NCBI GenBank assembly: GCA_002311635.1
Contig: DBZJ01000182.1
Coordinates: 1-20,473, forward strand
From: Syntrophaceae bacterium UBA1163
GTDB taxonomy: Bacteria; Desulfobacterota; BSN033; UBA1163
Length of the DNA stretch: 20,473 bases
Direction: 5' to 3'
The notes under the pieces were generated by a model that saw only the letters and a list, made by a program, of their open reading frames with translations, was not told the DNA's origin and made no database searches. The position numbers and the translations under genes are program-made. Positions 14,294 to 20,473 of this stretch are shown here, piece by piece. Position 1 is the stretch's first letter; each line of letters starts with the position of its first letter.

Positions 14294-15211
14294 ATGAAGT
14301 CTCTTTTGAATACCCATGTTCTGGCCCTCTTTTTCCTATCCATCATTTGTGTCCCTGCGGTTTCGCACTCCAATCCTGAATATGCTCAACAGACGGGGTT
14401 TGAGTGTAAGGTCTGTCATGTGGATGCCACAGGAGGAAAACTGACAAAGAATGGAGAAGCCTTCAGGGAAGATCTGAAAGCGAAAGGCATTTATCGCCCT
14501 CTCAGTACCATTCAAAAAGTGGTCCGGTTGATCGTCGGATACGTCCATCTTCTGATGGCCATTGCCTGGTTTGGAACTATTCTATATGTCCATATATTGC
14601 TGAAACCGGCGTATGCAGCAAAAGGTCTTCCAAAAGGGGAACTGATCCTCGGGTGGCTTGGGATCGTTATCCTTTCGATTACAGGAACGCTGTTAACGGT
14701 CTCTCGAATCCCAGCATGGAAAATCTTCTATGCCACAAGATTTGGAATTTTATTGAGCGTGAAGATATTCCTGTTCGCGATCATGGTGGCGACGGCCTTC
14801 ATCGTGACATTTGTGATTGGGCCTAAAATCAGGAAACAAAGGACTTCCATCCCCACTCAACCCAAGGCCAGAATGACCTTCGATGACCTCCCACATTTTG
14901 ACGGTACAGAGAATAGACCAGCCTATTTCGCTTACAAAGGCAAGGTCTATGATGTATGTCTGAGTAAGGTTTGGAAAGGAGGAACCCACTTCAAAAAGCA
15001 TCAGGCAGGCAATGACTTGACAGATCTTCTTAAGACAGCGCCTCATGGGGAAGAGAAAATATGGACGATGCCCGAAATAGCCGAGCTGACGCCAGTTGAA
15101 ACAAAACCTGAAAAACCGCCATACGAAAAAGTTTTCTATTTCATGGCTTACATGAATCTCATTTTCGTCTTCTTGATCACCCTTGTTATTGCCCTCTGGC
15201 GATGGTGGTAG
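14294..15211 (+). CDS. Membrane protein with c-heme motif, CopD-like helices and cytochrome-b5-like domain
   Basis: A 305-residue likely redox protein. A signal sequence (about 1-26) is followed by one CKVCH heme c motif (38-42). A CopD-like bundle of three helices (about 65-175) is next, then a cytochrome-b5-like heme/steroid-binding domain (about 190-265) with the KGKVYDV, WKGGTHFKKHQAG and APHGEE segments, and a final membrane helix ending RWW. His residues in the last motifs are candidates for heme b binding. The chosen ATG at 14294 follows a possible in-frame TTG at 14291, and neither has a clear ribosome site. It lies 110 bases after the Usp gene and could pass electrons between the quinone pool and the octaheme cytochrome (inference). 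It converges on the radical SAM gene with 15 bases between stops. Confidence 0.82.
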   Translation: MKSLLNTHVLALFFLSIICVPAVSHSNPEYAQQTGFECKVCHVDATGGKLTKNGEAFREDLKAKGIYRPLSTIQKVVRLIVGYVHLLMAIAWFGTILYVHILLKPAYAAKGLPKGELILGWLGIVILSITGTLLTVSRIPAWKIFYATRFGILLSVKIFLFAIMVATAFIVTFVIGPKIRKQRTSIPTQPKARMTFDDLPHFDGTENRPAYFAYKGKVYDVCLSKVWKGGTHFKKHQAGNDLTDLLKTAPHGEEKIWTMPEIAELTPVETKPEKPPYEKVFYFMAYMNLIFVFLITLVIALWRWW

Positions 15212-15226
15212 ACACAATTTTAGATT

Positions 15227-15946
15227 TCAGATTGAATAAGAAAGGCCGGCTTTCCGGAGGTGGTCTAACACGAAGGGGTAGAGAATCAATTCCTCTTCCT
15301 CAAAGTCTTCAAAATCGGGCCGGATCCCCTTTAATTTCCGCCTCAAACTTTTTATCTCCTCCTGGGAAGAAAAACTTGCCATCACGGCCGGGAAACAATT
15401 TATTCCTTCCCCCACCAGGTGCTCCAGCGCCTCCAATTGATAGTTAAATCCTTCAGGTCTTGCATTGGTTAAATGGGTGAAATCCTCAGGAGAGGCCCCT
15501 TTCAGGCTCACCCGGACATAGAGATGAGGGAAACGGGAGAGGTCCTTTGCATAAGAAGGATCATGGCCGATCAAAATCCCGTTGGTCTCAAGGATGAAAT
15601 GAATCTCCTTGGGAATGAGGTCGAGAACACTTAAGAGGTGGGATCGGTGAAGGGTGGGCTCGTTACCACTTATCCGAACTTGATGAAATCCTTTTCTCCC
15701 GGCGATCGAAGTGAGATTTTCAGCTACCTCCTCCGGCGAGTAGAATCGTCCTGCCTTTTCAGGTTGAACCACGATGCGCCAGGACCAGCAAAAGAGGCAC
15801 CTCAAACAACATCCCACGCAGTCAGCTGTGGCGATCCCCCCGTAATAAAGAGCAGGACGGAATCGGTAATATTTCCTTTCCTCTCCAGAACTAACAATCT
15901 TCCCAGCCTCGTCGGCCAACGCGATGGGATCAATCGCTGAGGCCAT
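15227..15946 (-). CDS. Radical SAM protein of unknown substrate
   Basis: A 239-residue radical SAM enzyme. The cluster motif is CCLRCLFC (CxxxCxxC at Cys46, Cys50, Cys53), with two further Cys at 43 and 47 making a dense DCVGC block. It is followed by Trp54, an SGNEPT segment (the GGE-type motif) and ETNG. The length allows only the partial-barrel core plus short ends, with no auxiliary cluster domain visible. It resembles a small uncharacterised family of Fe-S radical SAM proteins with a YYGG-IAT-CVGCxLRC start, and I cannot name the reaction. The preferred ATG at 15946 overlaps the histidine kinase stop as TGATG, which suggests coupled translation. The C-terminal codons contain ATTTCAGATTG-like sequence also seen near the end of tsaE. 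Confidence 0.87.
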   Translation of the reverse strand: MASAIDPIALADEAGKIVSSGEERKYYRFRPALYYGGIATADCVGCCLRCLFCWSWRIVVQPEKAGRFYSPEEVAENLTSIAGRKGFHQVRISGNEPTLHRSHLLSVLDLIPKEIHFILETNGILIGHDPSYAKDLSRFPHLYVRVSLKGASPEDFTHLTNARPEGFNYQLEALEHLVGEGINCFPAVMASFSSQEEIKSLRRKLKGIRPDFEDFEEEELILYPFVLDHLRKAGLSYSI

Positions 15947-18639
15947 CACATCCTTTCTTTCAACTCCATGGCTTCGAAGACCAAATTAATCACTTGATCG
16001 AAGTTGAAAGGTTTAGCGATGCTGAGATCAATCCCGCTTTCGCTCAACTTTTCTCTATCCAGCTCCACCCCCCATCCGGTGATCATGGCGATGGGGACTT
16101 TGGGATTGATCGCCTTGATCGTCTTTCCCACTTCCCATCCAGAGACCTTCGGCATTCCCAGGTCCGTGAAAACCAAATCAAATGGCTCAGATCTGAACCG
16201 TTCAATTCCCTCTTCGCCGTTGGAGGCAACTGCCACTTGATGACCTTTAGCCTTCAACATGCGGGAGAGAACATCTCGAACAGAATCTTCGTCGTCGATC
16301 ACCAGGATCCGTGCTTGTCGCGACTCCTTGACCGGGGTGACCTCTTTCGCAACGGCTTCTTCTTCCCCATATCCTGTCGGCAGGTGAATGACAAAACTCG
16401 TCCCCTTTCCTAATTCGCTTTCGATCAGGATTTCGCCTCCATGACGCTTGATGATCCCGTAGGAAACGCTCATTCCCAACCCGGAATTCGTCACGCCCTT
16501 TGTGGTGAAAAATGGGTCAAAAACCCTCCTTTTCACCTCCTCGGTCATTCCGACTCCTGTATCCGCAATCCTCACTTCCACCCAATCCTCTGCTTGGGGT
16601 TGCGTGGTGACCGTCAGCTTACCCCCGTTAGGCATTGCGTCGACAGCATTGAAAACGATATTGGTCAGCACCTCCTTCAGTTCAGAAGGATTCCCCATAA
16701 CCATAGGGATATCTCCCAGGTGAGTTGTCAATCCAACCTGTATCCCCTTCTTTTGTGTCTGATCCCTCCAACGGGGTTGAGTAATGTTCACGACTTCCAT
16801 CATGATTTCGTTGAGAGAAAGGGTGACAAACTCTCTATCCCTTCTCACGCCCGTAAATTCCTGTATACGACGGATCGTCTCCGCGCCATCCTTCGAGGAG
16901 CGCTCAATGGTTTTCAAGCCTTCACGAACTTCTTCAGGGCTCAGGTGATCCAACTGATGGAGGAGGAGCTGAATGTTCCCCAGGACGACAGCCAAGACGT
17001 TATTAAAATCGTGAGCCACGCCACTGGCCATCTCTCCCATGGCTCTTAATTTCTCAGCCTGTACAATCTGGTCCTGGGCCTGCTTTAATTCCTGTAGCGT
17101 CTGCTTCAGATTGGAGAAAAGCTGAGCATTTTCAATCGAGATGCTCATCTGGCTCGCAAAGGAAGAGAGCGTCTTCAAATCTTCTTCATCGAACCCGTTG
17201 AGTTCATCGCTCTCAATGTCTAAAACTCCGAACAATTGATCCCTCACCCTGAGAGGAAAGGTTGCCTGCGATTTGATGCAAGGTCCCACAGGAATGTATC
17301 GGGAATCCTTGGAAACATCGGGGACATAAACGAGTCCCCCGGTTTTGGCCGCCCAACCCACAATACCATCGATTCCAACTCTAAATTTGAATTTCTTGAT
17401 CTCCTCCAGATTTCCGCCGATGAGTTGCTTCATATAGAGTTCGTCCTTTTCTTTATCCAGGAGAAGAATTCCGCAGGCGGTGTAGCCTAAACGCTCTTTG
17501 AGAAGTTCCAATGCCTTTTTGAGCAAATCGTCAAGATCCAGGGTAGAGGAAAGGGTTTTCCCCATCTCGTAAAGGGTAGTCAATTGTTTGATCTTTGCCA
17601 AAGAATCCTCGTAGAGTTTGGCATTTCCAATAGCCACGGCCGCCTGATGGGAAAAGTTGTACAGAAGATCGATCTCTTTTTGTTTAAAGTGGACCTCAGG
17701 GTTAGAAGAACAAATCACCATCGCCCCAATAATCATCTCCCTAACGGTTAAAGGCACGCCCAAACCTTCTTGAATATGATAGGAATCTAATGCTTCTAAT
17801 CGGTTACGATGGTGCTCATAATCCTTATAGACGACGGGGGACTTCTTGGCAATCACCTCCGCTGACACACCACCCCCGGGTTGAGAAACTTCCATTCCAA
17901 TAAACGATTCGGATAATCCATGCACAATCGCAATAGAATAATTCTGCTTTCGATTGTCCCAGAGGGAAATGGCTCCTGAATCACCACCCAAGAGCTCCAC
18001 AGCGCTCTCCACGATCTTCTGAAGAATCACTTTTAACTCAAGTTTCGACGCAATCTCCTGGCTGATCGAATAGAGCGTCTTCAGCTCTTCCAGACGTTTA
18101 ACGTTCTCGGTATAAAGAAAAGTTCTCTCCATCGCTCCGCTGATGATCTGTCCGATCGAGTTGAAGAGGTTTTTATCAAACGGAGCGATCTCTGAAAATT
18201 CTTTTTTCGCGATGTTTAACACCCCGTAGATTTTGTCTCTCGACTTAACGGGGATAACGGCCAGGGACTTCAACCCATCCTCAACCGCAATGGCTAAGGC
18301 ATCCGGATGATTGGGGTAGTCCTCCACGAATACCGACTCACCCGAGAGGGCAACTTTTCCAGATATTCCTACCCCGAACTTTCTATGCTTCATAAGTTCC
18401 AAAAACTTCTTGGAAAATCCGCGATGAACCACTAACGTCAACTCGCCCTTCTTTTCGTCAAAAAGATAAATGCTGGCCTGGTGGACGTCGATCATCTCCA
18501 TCATCTTATCCACACTCTTATTCAGAATTTCGTCCAGATCGGCGGACTGATTGACGGTCTGACCGATGGCATTGAGGATCGAAAGCTCCTGATTGAGCCT
18601 CATCATTTCCTCTTTCGACTTCTTCGTCCGTTCCTTCAT
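15946..18639 (-). CDS. Cytosolic hybrid sensor histidine kinase with three GAF domains and a receiver
   Basis: From ATG 18639 the protein is 897 residues. In order: a short coiled-coil start, GAF1 (about 35-170), GAF2 (about 200-345), GAF3 (about 365-510), a coiled coil, HisKA with GVAHDFNN (His543), HATPase with the N box (Asn664) and DTGVGM (693-698), and a C-terminal receiver with phosphoacceptor Asp826 in FTDLGMP and Lys876. No membrane segment is found, so it should sense a cytosolic signal. The ligand cannot be read from sequence. An upstream in-frame GTG at 18690 would add 17 residues, but the ATG has a better GGGAGA ribosome site. The receiver with no output domain suggests phosphorelay or autoregulation. 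It overlaps the radical SAM gene. Confidence 0.94.
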   Translation of the reverse strand: MKERTKKSKEEMMRLNQELSILNAIGQTVNQSADLDEILNKSVDKMMEMIDVHQASIYLFDEKKGELTLVVHRGFSKKFLELMKHRKFGVGISGKVALSGESVFVEDYPNHPDALAIAVEDGLKSLAVIPVKSRDKIYGVLNIAKKEFSEIAPFDKNLFNSIGQIISGAMERTFLYTENVKRLEELKTLYSISQEIASKLELKVILQKIVESAVELLGGDSGAISLWDNRKQNYSIAIVHGLSESFIGMEVSQPGGGVSAEVIAKKSPVVYKDYEHHRNRLEALDSYHIQEGLGVPLTVREMIIGAMVICSSNPEVHFKQKEIDLLYNFSHQAAVAIGNAKLYEDSLAKIKQLTTLYEMGKTLSSTLDLDDLLKKALELLKERLGYTACGILLLDKEKDELYMKQLIGGNLEEIKKFKFRVGIDGIVGWAAKTGGLVYVPDVSKDSRYIPVGPCIKSQATFPLRVRDQLFGVLDIESDELNGFDEEDLKTLSSFASQMSISIENAQLFSNLKQTLQELKQAQDQIVQAEKLRAMGEMASGVAHDFNNVLAVVLGNIQLLLHQLDHLSPEEVREGLKTIERSSKDGAETIRRIQEFTGVRRDREFVTLSLNEIMMEVVNITQPRWRDQTQKKGIQVGLTTHLGDIPMVMGNPSELKEVLTNIVFNAVDAMPNGGKLTVTTQPQAEDWVEVRIADTGVGMTEEVKRRVFDPFFTTKGVTNSGLGMSVSYGIIKRHGGEILIESELGKGTSFVIHLPTGYGEEEAVAKEVTPVKESRQARILVIDDEDSVRDVLSRMLKAKGHQVAVASNGEEGIERFRSEPFDLVFTDLGMPKVSGWEVGKTIKAINPKVPIAMITGWGVELDREKLSESGIDLSIAKPFNFDQVINLVFEAMELKERM

Positions 18640-18726
18640 GCGGTCGTCTCTCCCATGGACCTTGGCCAAGCAAGGTCCCGAACCGTTCACCCAATTGGGC
18701 CGTGGGGGAATATCACAATCACTTCA

Positions 18727-18891
18727 CTAAGAGTCAACCCCGATCTCTAAAATCTCTTTGCAATAAACCTCGGCGGGCTTCATCCTGCCTTCGTCTCTCT
18801 TGAACCGGTAGTCGTCTTGGGTCTCGGATATAATGTTGGCCTTTTTAAAAATGGATGGAAAAGATGGGTTGCCCTCCCATAAATGTTTCAT
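18727..18891 (-). CDS. Small 54-residue protein, unrecognised, coupled to the M48 protease gene
   Basis: An open frame of 54 codons starts at ATG 18891, overlapping the TGA of the upstream M48 gene as ATGA, and ends with TAG at 18729-18727. The product starts MKHLWEGNPSFPSIFKK and ends EVYCKEILEIGVDS. It is charged and soluble, with one Cys and no signal or membrane segment. I recognise no family. The exact four-base overlap, same strand, and placement in a run of overlapping genes argue for a real gene. It has no separate strong ribosome site, which fits translational coupling. The kinase start lies 87 bases downstream. Confidence 0.55.
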   Translation of the reverse strand: MKHLWEGNPSFPSIFKKANIISETQDDYRFKRDEGRMKPAEVYCKEILEIGVDS

Positions 18892-20309
18892 CGTTTGGGT
18901 GACGTGATTTCTTTGATCTCGCTTTGGGCTTCTTCTCTCTCGGGGCTTCCCCTCTCCAGCAAGTCAATAGCTGTTCTGAAGTGAAGGAGGGCGTTGTTTC
19001 TCTCCTGCTTTAATTTGAAATATTTCCCAAAATAGAAATGGGAAAGTCCCTTCTGCCCTGTTCTTCCGTAAACAGATCCGAGGGAGTAGTAGACATCAAG
19101 GAATTCAGGTTTCTCCTTTTGAATCTTCAGAAGGAGTGGGAGAGCTTTGGCAAGGTCCCCTTTCTCCTGATATCCCCTCCCAAGGTAATAAATCATCATC
19201 GGGTCATTGTGTTGACCTTGTCCGGGAGTGGATTGTAAGGCCTCGAGATGCTCAATGGCCTGATCCACCTTTCCTGAAAGGAAATAAACGATGCCCAGCT
19301 CTCTGGATACATCGAGATCCTTAGGGGCCAAAGAGTGCGCCTGTTGAAGGACTTCCATCGATTTATCGAATCTTCCCATCTTCCGATAGGCCAGACCTAA
19401 ACCATAGTACCCCTCGCAACGATGGGGGTTGGCATCGATCAAAGACTGAAAATAGGTGATGGCTACCTGAGGTTCCCTCTCCTCTACAAAAACCATTGTA
19501 TGAATCTTGTTGAAATCCTCAAAGGTTTTGAAAGGCCCTGTAGGCTTCGGTCCCATCTTAAGAATGTTTTCTAAAAGAGAAATTCGGTTTTCAATGGCCG
19601 GATGGTTGAGAAGGTAAGCAGGGACCTTCGGTGCCATGGCCAAGCTTACCTTCTGGAGCCTTTTAAAAAAGTTAATCATCCCCTCGGGATCGTAGCCCGC
19701 TTTGATCATTAAATTAAGGCCGTGTTGATCCGCATCTTGCTCGATTTCTCGGGAAAATTTCAACGTAAGAGCTCCCGCCGTAGCCTGCGCCATCGACACC
19801 GCCGCTGCAGAGCCTGCCCCGCCTCTGCCCGCAATCATCCCTGCGATCATGGCGCCCAGGGTGGCAAGGGTAAGCGTTTTCGATTTCTCAATCAGCTTGG
19901 AGATATGCCTTTGCGTGACATGGGAGATTTCATGGGCCAGCACTCCTGCAATCTCCTGTTCGTTCTCTGCCAAAGCAATGAGCCCCGTGTTAATGAAAAT
20001 ATAGCCACCCGGAACGGCAAAGGCATTCGGATCCAGTTCATTGATCACATAAAATCTGAACTCGAACGGATTTAAATCCAGCTGATCCACTAAGGAGTAA
20101 CCCACCTTTTCAACAAAAGCTTGAACGTTTAGGTCTTGCACGAAATCGGCCTCTTTCTCAATTTCGAGGAGAACCTTTTTCCCCAACTTCTTCTCTTCTT
20201 CCGTCGTCATGGCACAAGCCCCTCTTGTGAAACTTCCGAAGAAGAAGAAAAAGGCGAGAAGTGGGACAACATAATACAGAATCTTTTCCCGAAATCCCCT
20301 TATTATCAT
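18888..20309 (-). CDS. M48 family zinc metalloprotease with TPR domain (BepA-like)
   Basis: An exported protease of 473 residues, similar in layout to periplasmic BepA, which checks assembly of outer-membrane proteins. An N-terminal hydrophobic signal (about 10-33, ending ACA) leads to the M48 domain with HEISH (126-130) and the third zinc ligand Glu190 in SREIEQDAD. The C-terminal half (about 285-455) contains several TPR units (GYYGLGLAYRKMGRFDKSMEVL, for example). All catalytic residues are intact. ATG 20309 has an AAAGGA site. The gene is first in the minus-strand unit that continues into the 54-codon ORF, the kinase and the radical SAM gene. A Gly/Ala-rich segment (150-180) follows the active site, as usual for the family. 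Confidence 0.93.
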   Translation of the reverse strand: MIIRGFREKILYYVVPLLAFFFFFGSFTRGACAMTTEEEKKLGKKVLLEIEKEADFVQDLNVQAFVEKVGYSLVDQLDLNPFEFRFYVINELDPNAFAVPGGYIFINTGLIALAENEQEIAGVLAHEISHVTQRHISKLIEKSKTLTLATLGAMIAGMIAGRGGAGSAAAVSMAQATAGALTLKFSREIEQDADQHGLNLMIKAGYDPEGMINFFKRLQKVSLAMAPKVPAYLLNHPAIENRISLLENILKMGPKPTGPFKTFEDFNKIHTMVFVEEREPQVAITYFQSLIDANPHRCEGYYGLGLAYRKMGRFDKSMEVLQQAHSLAPKDLDVSRELGIVYFLSGKVDQAIEHLEALQSTPGQGQHNDPMMIYYLGRGYQEKGDLAKALPLLLKIQKEKPEFLDVYYSLGSVYGRTGQKGLSHFYFGKYFKLKQERNNALLHFRTAIDLLERGSPEREEAQSEIKEITSPKR

Positions 20310-20406
20310 TTTCTAATCCTTTTTTTACGCTTGCCTGTGGTAGGCAGACTTACGTCTGAACGATAGATAAAATCCCGCCGAGGTTCTGTTATTTTAAATA
20401 ATATTC

Positions 20407-20435
20407 ATACTAACACTTTCTCTCCATCTCTACAA
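20407..20435 (-). promoter_or_regulatory. Candidate promoter of the M48-kinase-radical SAM unit
   Basis: On the minus strand TTGTAG (20435-20430), a 17-base spacer and TAGTAT (20412-20407) make a weak sigma-70-like pair about 100 bases before ATG 20309. The rest of 20310-20473 shows no ORF of note and no other clear site. Confidence 0.25.
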
Positions 20436-20473
20436 GCTCTACAGGACGGGAGGAATGGTATTAATTCTTGTGT

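Overview
The window comes from a Gram-negative (diderm) anaerobe or facultative anaerobe, most likely a member of Desulfobacterota or a related former deltaproteobacterial lineage. The evidence is indirect. There is an Mla outer-membrane lipid transport operon, an octaheme c-type cytochrome, an aspartokinase/citramalate synthase pair next to tsaE, a long cytosolic GAF sensor kinase, and many palindromic intergenic repeats of a kind common in those genomes. No rRNA or tRNA gene, CRISPR array or complete transposase is visible.

Layout. Positions 1-4447 (+): the tail of an unidentified gene, tsaE, lysC, cimA and a ComEA-like protein. Positions 4485-5335 (-): a two-gene unit encoding a DUF2231 membrane protein and a small exported Cys/His protein. 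Positions 5336-6095 hold no convincing gene, but contain a palindromic element, two identical odd palindromes that look like paired operators, and what may be an insertion-sequence end. Positions 6096-8633 (+): mlaE-mlaF-mlaD. Positions 8961-15211 (+): a likely respiratory or detoxification cluster of octaheme HAO-like cytochrome, M24 'peptidase', quinol NO reductase, universal stress protein, and a membrane protein joining a c-heme motif, a CopD-like membrane part and a cytochrome-b5-like domain. Positions 15227-20309 (-): read in transcription order, an M48 metalloprotease with TPRs, a previously easy-to-miss 54-residue ORF, a three-GAF hybrid histidine kinase and a radical SAM protein, joined mostly by overlapping stop/start codons.

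How the genes may work together. lysC and cimA feed aspartate-family and isoleucine synthesis. The mla genes move phospholipid between membranes. The 8961-15211 cluster looks built to handle reactive nitrogen: the octaheme cytochrome belongs to the hydroxylamine/nitrite-active family, and the NorB-type enzyme reduces NO with quinol and keeps all its expected metal ligands. The M24 protein between them has lost one of the five standard metal ligands, so it may not be a peptidase. This cluster is the best candidate in the window for an undescribed system.

A second theme is repeats. At least eleven palindromic or inverted-repeat units lie in the first 10.3 kb, and I found none of comparable strength in the second half. 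Two of them appear to supply the last codons of real genes (tsaE and mlaF), and a third forms the start region of the comEA-like gene.
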